Assembly: GCA_030734395.1 (NCBI GenBank)
Contig: JAUZTG010000041.1
Span: forward strand, 744,001 to 808,000
From: Sarocladium kiliense
Taxonomy: Eukaryota; Ascomycota; Sordariomycetes; Hypocreales; Sarocladiaceae
Reading direction: 5' to 3'
DNA: 64,000 bases
Part shown: one piece after another, positions 23,601-35,202 of the stretch
Position numbering within the stretch: position 1 is the first letter of the stretch
Layout of the letters: each line of letters begins with the position of its first letter
Translations under genes and position numbers: made by a program
The notes under the pieces: model-generated
What the model was told of the DNA's origin: nothing
Database searches by the model: none
What the model saw: only the letters and a program-made list of their open reading frames with translations

Positions 23601-26480
23601 TGCTGTCGATCTCGGTTGGCCCCGCGTCATGTCTATGGTTATTGTCTTGACTTTTGGCCTGTATAACTGCTTAGCGATGTTGGTTGGGGATCCAGTCCGC
23701 GGGTAGGATGACTTGTCGCTCTGTCTCGAGTTTGCAATTGATCACTGGATCGAGCTACAAGGAAAAAGGACGCCAGTGATTAGGGCCAGCAGCTGAAGAG
23801 AGCTAAGAAACCATGCACAATTATAATCTCGAGCAAAGAACAATGCACGCATGCACATAAACGAGACACAGTTGGACACGGCCACACACGGTGTGTGGTA
23901 TGGTGGTGGTGGTGGCGCCGGTCCTGGGTTTCTGGGAATCTGCAAGCACGCACAGTAGCGGCGATGGTAGCGCGACAGGGGGGTGAGACCGAGCCAGCTG
24001 AAAACCATGCGGCTCGTGATGCAGCTCGTGGATTGGGCGATTCTGGTTGGCCGCCTGTCGGGAGACAGAAGTAATGCCACAGTGCATAGCCTTGCTGCAT
24101 CATCGTGTTTCTTTGTTTGATCTCACTGCAATCCCCGGTGTTTTATTTTGATTATAATTCTCCGATTTCACCCGGGTGGATAATGACATGATAAATCGTT
24201 CGAGGAGCGACGATCATTGTTGCGTTCGCTGGGGTTTTCTTCCATTGTGGTCAGCTGGTCATCGTGGTGCGATACGGGACATAATAGGAAAAAAGCAGCG
24301 GGCAGGGCCGGGCGCAAGTGGCGGCGAGAGCCGAATCGTGGCGGTGCAAGGCCGGAGAGCTGGGGCCGAGGGAGGTGGAATGAGAGAATGGGAGTGTGCA
24401 GGTCAATTGATCCGCGAGGTTTGTCATCCAAGTTAATTAGTCTCATGGAGAAACAAATGGAGGGCAGAAGGAGGGCAGAGGAAAGAGTCTGGACTCGGCA
24501 GTGGGACGGCAGCTAAAGCAGGCTTGACTAGAGGGAGGGAGAGGGCGGAGACGAAAAGCTGGAGAAGAAAAACGTGGCAGATAGGAGGAGGCGGAAGTGA
24601 AGTGGGATGGGACATGGCCTGGAACTTGCAAGACTGAGAATGGATCGAGAGAGGGGGACGGAAGAGTCGGCAGCGCTTCGGCACCGAGGGACGAGGGACT
24701 ACCTTATGAGAACAAATCGAACATGATGTGGTTGTCTCATGTCAAGAGGAGAGTAGGAGGGGTGAGAATGGACATGCCTGAAGTGGATGATATATGACAG
24801 CATTAAGCAGGGGATGGAGAGGATGCTAATGCAGCTAATGTATGAAGGCCACATGGCAGATGATGTGCTGGGATGGAATGGAGAAGATGTGTACTGTGCA
24901 TCTAGGCATGGCCAGTCGAAGCGGCAATATAGGAATCCTCTGTCGATCGTGGATGATGGATGGTGTAGTCGACATCGGGCAAGGATAGTCTAGAGTGATG
25001 CAGTGTCAGTGTCAAGTCTGCAGCACCAAGCGAACAGACTATTGGTATGAGGATAATGGTGATCACTCGAGTCCACTGGTCTTTGTAGGAAGGTACCACA
25101 TGCGAAGTCCATGCCTCTTTCCACCCAAGCCGCGTTCTGACAGTTGCGGGTTGCGTCCAGACCCCTGCGACGCCGGTCTGGGCCCCTCGAGGCCTCTCCA
25201 GCATCACGCCAGATTTGGGTGCCCTGTCTCTGGCTGAATTGGGAGCGATCGATGCCGTTGTCAACTGGCAGTTCCATGTCATCGGGTGGGTTGATTGTTG
25301 CTGCAGCACTTTTGTATTATACTTTTTTGTTTATTGGCAGAATGGGATCATTCCTGCTGATAATGTGTCCGTTTTTGAGCCCTTGCAGCCTCAGCTTGCC
25401 CAACACGGGCCAGCGTGCATTGTCTGTACGCTATAGTCTCGGCAGTAGCTGAGGGAGCCAGCCAGCCAGCCAGCACCTCAGCCAAGCGTCCAGCTCGCCT
25501 CGCGACGTCAACCATGACTCGCGAGGAGCTTTGATCACAATGGCGGAACAGTCAAGCCAGCCAGCCACTCGATTGATCATTGCAACACAATTCCGTTCAA
25601 TACCAAGGAATGGGGTCATTAGACTAAAGCATCGGAAGCAGGAGATGCCATGCTCGTTGTGGACACTAGCCGCGTTGTCTCGCCTAGCTGTAGCGGTTGT
25701 AGATCCCTTTTTTTCTTTGCCTTTGGGGACTAACTACCTCATACTAGCATGTCGTTCCAAGGCTAGTAACGGTGGCCCCTTTCGGCGTCTCCGTTGGAGC
25801 TCTGTCCCAGTTACCGTATTGATTTTGGTTACCAAAAGCATTCTTTCACGTCGCACACCCCCTTCTCTGCTGTCTGAGTCTGGCGTCAGAATGCAGGCAT
25901 TTGTCAAGGTAAAATGAGACTGTGCCGTTTGGTTTGTGTTGCAGCAGCACAAAAAAGAAGGAGGGGGGATAAAAAGGAGCATATGCACGCCATGCATGCC
26001 GCGCAGCAAAGCAAAAGGCCGCAGATTGGGTATGGGACCAAAGCGTCAGGTACGTATGCCTATCAAAGCACAGGGATGTTGTTCCGTGTTCCGCGTGAAA
26101 ATCATGGTTCAAGGTGATGATGATGGTGATGATGTTGACCCAAGCAAGGGCCAGCCTCAGCCCTGGGCTCTGAACGGGACGAATAGCGACAGTCGAAGCA
26201 CACACCCCCCTTCTCGGACCTGATGCTTGGGTCTGTTTCCCACATCCTCATCCGCTTTTGTATCCCGACATGCCTCGTGGCCTTTGGCCGTTAGTTTCGT
26301 GGGGCGCATCCACTACAGTGAGTGTTGTGTTGGGGTTTTGTCCGTCGGTGATGCATGATGCATCCCGAGCTGGTGGTTTTTCTTCCGATGGACGAGGAGG
26401 CAAGGTACGGAAGGGTAAGGTAAGGAAACTTATTAGGGAGGTGCGTGCAGTAGTGGATGCTTCGCTACCCGTCCCCGCCG
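23601..26480. other. Gene-poor stretch, no credible gene
   Basis: About 2.9 kb with only short overlapping frames of random composition. A GGT run lies at about 23897-23915 and a GAT/GGT run near 26115-26135. No tRNA, transposon ends or conserved protein recognised. Confidence 0.5.
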
Positions 26481-26729
26481 AACTGCCTTGCCCTGCCCTG
26501 CGCTACAGTGCACTGCACCACACTTGCACTGCACGCAACAGCCGCCAGTCCAGCCACAGCCACACGCCTCAGTAGGGACTAGTGCCCTCCCCAGTGCAGC
26601 AGGAGCAGGAACAGCACCGCCATCAGCACCACCTCCTCCACCACCATCCGAGAGCCTCGCTCGCCCTCACCTCCCATCCCTCACCACCATCCATCACGCC
26701 GCACCCTTGTCGACTAGCTAGGAGCTGGG

Positions 26730-26791
<62 letters not shown>
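26730..26791. repeat. Compound tetranucleotide microsatellite (TGTC)n(TGGC)n
   Basis: About nine TGTC units run directly into about six TGGC units. A single-base change in the unit separates the two blocks. Confidence 0.9.
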
Positions 26792-26795
<4 letters not shown>

Positions 26796-27046
26796 TACCC
26801 GCCAGGCTGGTTCCGCGGTTGTGTCTATTGTCTTGTCATGCCCCTCCTGCCGGCTGGGCTGGGATGGTGGCGTCTAGTTCCGTTGTCTCTTTGCTTTTTG
26901 GTCGCTTCTCTGATGATCCATTGTAGACAGGAATCAATTGCCTTAGACACACGCCCCCAAAGCACAGTGCCACAGAACTGCCTGCGCTCACGCTCACACT
27001 GACACTCACACACACTCAGGCTGATGTACATGCACCACCACCCACG

Positions 27047-27079
27047 CACGCATCGCATCGCATCGCATCGCATCGCATC
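27047..27079. repeat. (GCATC)n pentanucleotide microsatellite
   Basis: About six tandem GCATC/CATCG units on the plus strand. Confidence 0.9.
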
Positions 27080-27104
27080 AACCTCCTCCGTCTGTCGCTG
27101 TCTC

Positions 27105-27147
27105 TGTCCCTCTCGCTCTCTCTCTCTCTCTGTCTCACACACACACC
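27105..27147. repeat. (CT)n followed by (CA)n microsatellite
   Basis: A run of CT dinucleotides with one TGTC interruption, then five CA units. Confidence 0.85.
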
Positions 27148-27628
27148 TCCCCTGTTACTGCTGCCGCTCTCCTGCAGCTGCCCGTCTTTCCCCAATTCTT
27201 CGACCCTGGTGGCTGGAGCCCTGTAATTACATCGTTTGCCAGTGTCCCGACTCAAAGTCCCTACCTACCTGCCTACCTCACTTTACCTTAACTTTAGATA
27301 AAGCTCTCGCCGCCTCCGTCACCACGGCCCGTCTTCTGTGCCGTCAGTACTCCTCAACCGTCTGCAGCTTACTACTACTGGGATTCGAGACAGCACCCAT
27401 TGTCCTGCCACCGGTCAACTGAAAGAGGAAAAAAAAGCTGCCAGCTCGATTGCCTCTAGTTTCCATCCCCATCATCATCGACCCTCATTCAATCTTCTTC
27501 TCCTCTTCTTCCCGATCTTTAGCGGCTCCTCGTTCCAACGCCCCTGGTCTCGCCCCCGTCCCCCACCACCCACTTACAAGACACCCACTGCATCGCACGG
27601 CATTGCACCGCGCTGTACCTCCATTCGA

Positions 27629-27672
27629 CCTCGTGCCTCGTGCCTCGTGCCTCGTGCCTCGCCTCGCCTCGC
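27629..27672. repeat. (CCTCGTG)n heptanucleotide repeat
   Basis: Four perfect CCTCGTG units followed by shortened CCTCG units, a variable-number type tandem array in the presumed leader. Confidence 0.9.
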
Positions 27673-28027
27673 CGCCTTCCTCCAACTTCAAACATTAACC
27701 TTCTTCCTTCCTCTGCCTACTTCTACTCCATTCCAGTCTTCACTTAACAGCCTCCCGATTTCCACCTCGGCCATCACTTCTTTTTTTCCCAATCACTTCA
27801 CCTTTCCTCTCTGTCGACTCGTTACCGTTCGCCTTCGTCTGCCTGAACTCCAGTCAGTTCCTACAACTACCAAATCAACCCAACGACCAGCTCCTCCTCA
27901 CCACCATCCACTAGAAATCAAACCACTCTTCACGAAACAAACACCGCCAACTTCTCTCTACCGCATCTCACTATCCGGCATCTGAAGATTGAAAACCAAT
28001 CACAATAACTGAGGCTCGTCCTCAACC

Positions 28028-28783
28028 ATGGCTGCGCCGTTCCATCATGTTCGTCGAACCTTCCTTCCCCTCTCCTGATCCCCTGTTCAACAGAGGGGCA
28101 TCGTCCATCTAACCCCTCCTTTCTATCCACAGCCCTTCCAGGAGAGCCAGTTCAACCTCTTCGTCTGGTACCCCAAGTACCTAGACTGTCAACGCTTCTT
28201 TCTCGAACGCGCACAATACTCCGTACCCGTCCAAACCGTCGCTGCCTTCATCAACATCCAACTGCCCTTCCAGAAAGGCGAGACCCCCTCATCACCACCT
28301 TCAGGATCGACTGCCTCATCCTCACCGCAAAATGAGTATGATCATCAGCATCTCTCCGGTTCTTCCTACTCTTCCAGTAGGGCTGCTGGGAAAGCTCCGG
28401 CCCGTCCACCGCCACCTCCCAAGACCTCTCTGGTCCCCTTCATCCGTCGTCTGGTAGCTACAGGCTTTGACAACCCGGGAACCATGCACGGCTTCTTTGG
28501 AGACGAATGGCGCGAGGGTGTTGGTGAGATGCACGAGATTGAGCGAAGGAACTTCCTCTTCGCCGCAAAATCTGACACTTGGCTCAAGGTCAAGGCTCAC
28601 TACGACATGCCAGATGGGCAGATTGTACCCTTCTTGAGACCCCTCGCCCGCGTCATGGAGAAGGAGATTCAAAGTGCAGAGGACGACTGGTCCAAGTGGC
28701 TCGCCATGCAGGACTGGATGCTGGGACCCAGGTCATTACCGGATGATTCTGATGGGCCGAAGGTCAAGATGGAGGAGGACTGA
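28028..28783 (+). CDS. Small conserved fungal protein (often named 'Ilp, apoptosis inhibitor' domain)
   Basis: Two exons, 28028-28048 (MAAPFHH) and 28133-28783, give 223 aa. The 84-nt intron has a GTTCGT donor, a CTAAC branch and a CCACAG acceptor, and the join yields FHHPFQESQFNLFVWYPKYL. Residues 8-60 and 120-200 look folded (FFGDEWREGVGEMHEIERRNFLFA; LFAAKSDTWLKVKAHYD). A disordered Ser/Pro-rich loop at about 63-105 separates them, including a PPPPP run. I recall fungal databases attaching an 'Ilp is an apoptosis inhibitor' label to similar proteins; I see no BIR zinc motif, so the name should not be taken as function. No signal peptide or membrane segment. Confidence 0.65.
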
Positions 28784-30226
28784 CAACCCAGGGCATGGCC
28801 CTACAGAAGGGTCAATCTTCAACTCAGGGACTGGCATATCTAAACACATGGATCAACATGACGCACTCGGGAAGCTGCAGTTATGACGAAAACATAGAGA
28901 CATCATGGAGACGATATCATACAATCAAAGGCATGCATGGAGGTGGAACTGGATTTCAGCATAGCATATCACCCGGTGGGAACGGAACAGGTGGCCGGGG
29001 ACGGACATGGCAAGGCGAAGCAAGGCAAAGGGGCCGGCGGCATTCTGTTATTTTTTTCTGCTCTTCGGAGTCCTGGTCCGGGCCTGGAAGCGGACCATGG
29101 ATTGCGAAACAGTAGCTCCTTCTGCGGGAAACGCTTCTAGCTCTTGGAAAAGCAGACATTAGGAAAATGAGAAACGAGCTTTTCTGTCGTCCTGGTACTG
29201 GATGCCGTTTCGGTTGCATGATATGTTCGAGGGAGGGTGCTGCCTGCATTCAGCATACAAACCAGTTCCACCATACATGCGATTTTTGGATGAAAGCGCC
29301 CTCGAGACGATATACCGAGAGAAATATAAGGTCGAGCACGAGCGTGCTCGGGAGGCTGCCTATTCGTCAGAAGATTGGCACACAACGCAAGTCACAGTCT
29401 GGTAAGGTTGGGCTTTGTTCAACATCTCTCTATTCAGGGGACCAAGCCCCTTCTCCTTCTGCTTTCATCTAATCTTCCCTCCACTCCTCCACACCCAGCA
29501 CGAAATCAAGTTCCCCTCCCCCCAAAGGAGTAAAAAAAAAAGCCAACCAAACCTATTACCGCAGAATACAACCCCCTCGGCGTTTCTTCTCCATTGGTTG
29601 GCCCCCCCTTTTCCCCTCGAGGCTTTGCTGTTCCGCTGCATCACGAAAAGATAAATCAAGGATATACGCCAGGACCACACGCCTTCTTTCTGGTGGTGAT
29701 ATGATATGTACACAAAACGGAAAACAGAACCAGGAATGCAGGGGGACTTTGATTTTTGGGTCATCCCTGCCCTGTAATCAATATCGAGACGGAAATAAGT
29801 GAAAAAAAGAGAACCGATTGCGCCTTGACCCCTTCCTGTCCGTTTTGTTGCTGGAGATGTGGTGGATGGTTTCGTGGTGATGGTAGAGTTGGTGGTCGGG
29901 TCGGCTTACCGCCCAAGTTCGAAGCATGCGTGAGGTGGTACACGGCCACTGAGGGCAACCGGAACAGTTACCTTCAATCCAGGGCGCAAATGACGAATCA
30001 TGGTCTTTGGTTCCCCGGTTTTCTGTAATCCATGTCCGTTTGTTTTTTTCCTTTCCTGAAACGCCGAGATGCGAAGGAAAAGAGGACACGGACTTGATAG
30101 TGTAAACAGAGATTGTTGAAAAGGTTGGGTTGGGTTGTGTGTCTGGGGAGTTGAGTCCAAGCCAAGGAAGATGATATTGGGTGGTGTAAGGAGGGGAAAG
30201 AGATATGTCCGAGGGAATTTGATGAA
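28784..30226. other. Convergent intergenic region, 1.4 kb
   Basis: Between the small conserved gene and set1. It holds a possible short ORF at 29202-29405, a perfect inverted repeat at 29333-29350, and an A-run near 29532. The rest is probably 3' UTR. Confidence 0.5.
29202..29405 (+). CDS. Candidate small ORF, 67 aa, doubtful
   Basis: ATG to TAA frame with a composition more protein-like than its neighbours: PYMRFLDESALETIYREKYKVEHERAREAAYSSEDW is charged and helix-prone, and Trp and Tyr are spaced normally. No family recognised. The stop codon overlaps a GTAAGG donor-like site, so it might be an exon rather than a complete gene. It could also be a decayed gene fragment or chance. Confidence 0.25.
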   Translation: MPFRLHDMFEGGCCLHSAYKPVPPYMRFLDESALETIYREKYKVEHERAREAAYSSEDWHTTQVTVW

Positions 30227-33200
30227 CTAGTTGAGGAAGCCCTTGCAGGCTGGGGTGCCGCAAAGACAAGGGATACGGTCCAGGCTGCCGATTTCGCGCT
30301 CGAATTTGTAGTCGTAGGTCAGCTCTTCGTCTATATGTGTGTTAGTCCGTCAGGAGAAGAATCAAAATGCAACATGGGGGAGGATGGACTTACTCATAGC
30401 GATGTCACGCAGGGCATAGATGACAATGCGCTTGCTGCCCTCGACCTTGATGATCTTGGCTGTGCAGTTCGGCATGCAGCTATGGTTGATGAACCTGGCG
30501 ATTCCTCCTTTCTTCGTCGCATCCACAACTGAGTTGTCGTCGATTCGGAACAGGTAGCTGCTGCCGATGCCGCTCTTAAGATATCTGTTCTCACGAATCT
30601 CGGCAATCTGTTGCCGAACCTCCTCACCGACATACTCAATGATCATGTCATCCTTGGCCATATTCTCCATAGCATAAAGACCCCAGTTGTGAATGGCGCT
30701 GCGAGCGAACTTCACAGGCTTCTTCCGCTTCTTGAGCTGGTTGAATTTGAAGACGTCAGAGTCCTGGCCAAGGGACTTCTTCTGGTCGTTGAGGTCTGCG
30801 ATGTATCGACGGTTGGTCGCCCGGTTGGCTCGAGAGTTGCCCTTCGAGATGGCCTTCTCAGCAGCGATACGGGCAGCGTCGGCGGCCATCGCGCCGGCGT
30901 CCTTGCCATGCTTCTTGAATTTGGCTTCACGTTCCTCTCGTGCCTTCTGGACCTTGATGTGATGAGGTAGGTACTTGGACTTCTCGGAGTTAAGGATCTT
31001 CTTCACGCCCTCTGTTCTTGCCGAGCCTGTGGAGTTCGGCACGTAGTAGCCACCAATCTTCACAGGACTAGTGAGGGAGCCATCGGACGAGTTCAGTTCG
31101 TGAACCCGGTTTCGTCTCCACAACCACGTTGCAGGGTCGCCAAGCTCCGCTGAGCGGTACTTCTTCAAAAGCCTAGACAGGTCCGGGACATCCGACATCC
31201 CGAGCTTGAACCCATCCAGCGCCGCAACCTCAGGGCGCAAGTTGGCAGGGAGTTTCATCGCCGCAGTGAGTGGTTCGGTAGAGAACTTGGTCTCGTCGAT
31301 CGGTTCCGCCACACCCTCAGGTCTAGCCTTGGCAGAGCGTTGGGCCTTTGAGACTTCATCCTCATCCTTGACTGAATCCGACTCGAGTTGACGTTTGATA
31401 GCCTCTTGCTCTTCCTGCAGCTCCTTCTTGGTCTTTTTCTTCGCTTTCGTCTCCGTTCTGGAGGCCTTGCTTGGAGGAGCTGCAGGTGTCTCGGCCCTGC
31501 TGCTGAAGTCTTCGTCGATATCAATGTCTTCTGTATCTTCGCGATCGCCATATGATGGCTCCACGTGGCGGATCTTGACATCCAGGACATCGGCCGACTT
31601 CTTCTGCCGTTTCAGAGCCTTCTCAATTGAGGATTCCAACCTCCTCTTCTTGGACAACGGCCCGTCTGCAACAACGAAACTAGCCTCTGTTGCCGTGTCA
31701 TCGTCGGCAGGCCCCCAAGGGGCAAACGCTTCGTTCTCATCGTCAGTACTCATGCGACTGCGAGGGCGGGAGTCTGGATCTTCCGTGTCCCGTGTCGGCC
31801 GTAGTCGTGCATCGGTGTCGTCGTCCGACTCGGAATCGCTGTCTATGCTCTTGAGACGATGGTGAAGAGAGCGCACGACCGTACGTGCTGTCCGTGATCG
31901 CCCAAAGGGATCAACATAACCAACGCTCTTGGCCTGTTGCTTCGTCTTGGCTTTGCGAATGCGCGGCAAGGCTTTCGGAACCAAGCGCCGTGTCCGTTGC
32001 TCGATAGGATCAGCTCGCGCCATAGGAGACCCGACGCGGGAGCCATCATTGCTATCCTCTTCTGCCTGACTCTCGTCGACATCATCAGGATGCCTGATGC
32101 CAAGCCTCCTTCGCTGTGCGATATGGTTGATCGGATTCAGGAAATCTGCAAGAGCGGGTGCGGCAACTTTAGTCCGAATGTGACGAATCAAATGCTCAGT
32201 GAGCTCCCGCCTGACGACTTGGACGGCCTCAAAGACTGGATCGAAATTCTTGGCTCGCTGCTTCTTCTCCTCCTCCAGGTCAGCCTCCTCTTCGCGACGT
32301 CGCTTCGCCCGCTCATCCTCTCGAGGTCGAGCATCGCTACGCTGAGTCGTCCTACGAGGGCTAGGGCTGCGGCTGCGTCTGCGTTCGCTGCTGAGCTCTT
32401 TCTCTGTGCGCGGCATACATAGTTGCATGGCCATGTCGTAGTTGAAGAACTCGGTGTGATTAACCGCCCGATAACATCTTTCAGCTTCGCCGATGCCGTA
32501 GCTCGAGTTGCGGAATGTGATGAAGAAGCCAGATTTATCAGAGTAAATCTCTTCAAATTGGTAGTTCTTCAGCCGCTTTTTCATGTGTGGTATAATACTC
32601 GCGAGGGCAGGCACACTGGAGCTGGTAACGAAAATGTAGGGATCATTCGTCAGCTTCGTCGCCCAACTCTCGGCCTCGGCGACTGGTGCGCGGACGGCGC
32701 TCGGGGCTGGGCTCTGAGCCACAGGGGTTGTCGAAACTGGCCGTTGCATGGATGGACCCTTTGGTGCTGTCGGTGGAGGTCGTGCGAAACCTGTGCCTTT
32801 AGGTCCTGTCGGAGGAGGCTTTGCCGTGGCAGCCACTTCAGCCAGCTTCCGTTTCTCTTGCTTCTCTCGCTCCCGCTTAAGGTAGTGCTCAAGCATTTGC
32901 CGGCTCTTGCGCCCTTCCGGGTCGTATTCGACCTTGACCAGGTCTGCGTCGACCTTCAAGCCTTTTGTGCGGACAGCTCTTCGGGCTGCATCCATTGCTG
33001 AGCATGGCCGACCAGGTCGCCGCGAGTCGCGATATCGAATGGTTGCGAAACCAAGATAGCTTCCAGTCTCTGGATGCATCTTGTTGCTGCTCTCAGCGAT
33101 CTCACCGAACGCAGCGAAGACAGCCGTGACCTTGTTAAATGGCACAAGAGGATTATAGCGTGTCACGACGATCTGAGTCGGTGGACCAGGCCCGATCGAG

Positions 33201-34086
33201 GTTTTGGGATCGTATGGATACGGCTTCAGATTTTCAGGCGCAGGCCGTAATCTTGCCTTGGGTAGATAGTAGTCGGTATTAATGTAGCCCAGCCGGTCCC
33301 CTGCCTTAGCAAGGCGAGGGTCCGTAGGGGGAGCGTCATCTTCCTATCCTCATTATTAGCCAAATTCTTCAAGTCCACAGATGACGCCCCCCCTTCTCAG
33401 GGTGGGATGTATATAATTGTACGTACCAGACCGAAGGTCTCATATATCGGCTTCGAGCTTTTGTAGGCGGCCTTTTTGCGATGTCGGTCGAGAAGCGGAT
33501 CATATGTGCATTTGCTGCCTTTTATTGACGGAAGAGGGTCACGGGCTGGGATGCGCTCGGAGGCGGCTTGGCTATGGAATGTCGATCCATTTGTTTGAGC
33601 GCCAGTCATGGTATCTGAGGTGCGCGCGGCACCATAATCGGTCGCTGTTGAGCTCGCCATATCTGGAGTAGATGATGCGGCCGTCATGAAATGTGATGGC
33701 GACTCTTTACTCGTGCGAGGAGTGAGACTGGTGGTAGAGAGGCGCGAGGGGGTTGAATTCGCGCCAAGGCGTAATGAGCTGCTGAAAATGGAGGAACCTG
33801 TGCTGTTGTGCGAACTAGTCGAATCAACAGTGCTGGGAATCTCACCAGGTGGCGTGCCGTTCCCATCGGTGTGAAGTGATGTGGATTCGTGGTAAGAGGC
33901 GATATGTGTTGAATTGGAGGGGCCGGTCGCGTCGCTTTCTGATGCCAGCGCGCGCTCCCGTAATGAGTCGGCGTGGGCAGATTGACCTGGAAAATGAGCC
34001 CGGTCTGCGCGACTGCGTGCGTCCTTGACCTTGGGAGCAGATGGGAAATACTGCTCGAAGCCAGGCACTGAGGGAGGGCGAGCCAT
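30227..34086 (-). CDS. set1: Histone H3 lysine-4 methyltransferase Set1 (COMPASS)
   Basis: Catalytic subunit of COMPASS, which methylates H3K4 at active genes. Exons 34086-33427, 33343-30394 and 30330-30227 give 1237 aa. The N-terminus is Ser/Thr-rich and disordered. A divergent RRM follows at about 278-370 (IVVTRYNPLVPFNKV; GFATIRYRD), then a Set1-associated region with Arg/Ser-rich and acidic segments. An N-SET region with NRATNRRYIADLN precedes the SET domain at about 1096-1213 (GLYAMENM, NHSCMPNC, ELTYDYKF). The post-SET end is CLCGTPACKGFLN. The last intron (63 nt) separates NHSC from the YDY motif, so the catalytic Tyr lies in a 104-nt last exon. Reading through it would produce a truncated, inactive protein. 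Confidence 0.95.
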
Positions 34087-35202
34087 CGTGGCAGACGACG
34101 TCTCTCTCTCTCTTGCTATCTCAACCAGCGTGCAGCGATCATGATATCTCTCGTGCCCGGGGCTGAGAAAGGTGTGAATTTTTGACCGAGTGAGGAGATG
34201 GCGCTGAACCTAAGCAGCGACGGCCGGCGATGCGATGCTGGAAGCGTCGCTGGCGGAAGGCAGAAGTTCACGCGACCGGGGCGCTGAAGGGGCAGCGAGT
34301 CGGCAGGGCGAGGGGTGCGTCATTCGCGTGAGCGAAGGAACGGGCGACGAGGAGGTGCAGTCAAAGAAATGCGAGTGAATGGCAGCAGCAGACGATGCGC
34401 GAGGGTGATGCGACAGCAGGGAAAGCGATGCAGCCGTGCGCAGGGCGGTGTAGAATGGGAAATGTGCGCGTTGAAAAGGTGTGTCGAAATGCTGAGCGGA
34501 TGGTGGTGAGAGAAAGTTGAGTTGGAGGTTGAGCTGGCGCTGGGAGTGGCTCGGCGGGCAGCGGCAGGCGGAATCGCGGGAGGCAGGGGGGCAGGGTGTT
34601 CATCACAGCGAAGCAGCAGCAACAGCACCACAGGCCTCAGTAGAAATCCCATCCGGTCGCTGCCTCTGGCCTGTGGCACGTCCAGCGACACGTCGATCGC
34701 GCGTGTAAAGGAGGTGGGGCTCATCTGGCTGTACTTCGGCATGTCGTAGCTCTTCCGTCACTCACTGGTGACGCGCTACTTGTGGGGTGAGTAGCCCCCG
34801 GATCAATGATGGCCCTCGCCGGCATTCCGAACAAAGAGAGTCGCGTGCTGCCAGTCTGACATGAAGCTACGGCTGCACAGCGCCGAGTCTCGTGTCTTGT
34901 GCCCTTCATTGAAACATCCCCACAGTCTCTCAACTGCAGACCCTGAGCATGACTACGTGAGCACATAAACACATCTTCGTGGACTGGCCCAAGCTTCCGT
35001 TCCCATGTCTCACGCATGATCTGACTCACAAACAACACTGAGTTCAGGCAACACTGATCAATCAAACTATGAGATGCAAACACACCTATCGAGATACAAT
35101 AATGCTCTTGTATAGCAAAGTTCATGAGCCCCAACGCCTTGCACAAAGCAGACCGGTACCATTTCTCAATCTTGTGTACACACTCGAATCTTCTCGCCTA
35201 CT
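34087..35202. other. set1 upstream region
   Basis: 1.1 kb before the set1 start, with a CT run just upstream of the ATG (about 34100-34117). No other gene recognised. It includes the 3' flank of the next minus-strand gene. Confidence 0.5.

Larger units (their letters stand above)
26481..28027 (+). promoter_or_regulatory. Simple-repeat-rich promoter/leader of the small conserved gene
   Basis: Strongly C/T-biased plus strand leading into the gene at 28028, with at least four separate microsatellite types listed individually. The pyrimidine bias next to the ATG suggests a long 5' UTR. No open frame here looks like protein. Confidence 0.5.

Noticed and set aside
25531..25917. 128-codon plus-strand frame
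   Set aside because: Starts at TTG, random composition, no splice-linked partner.
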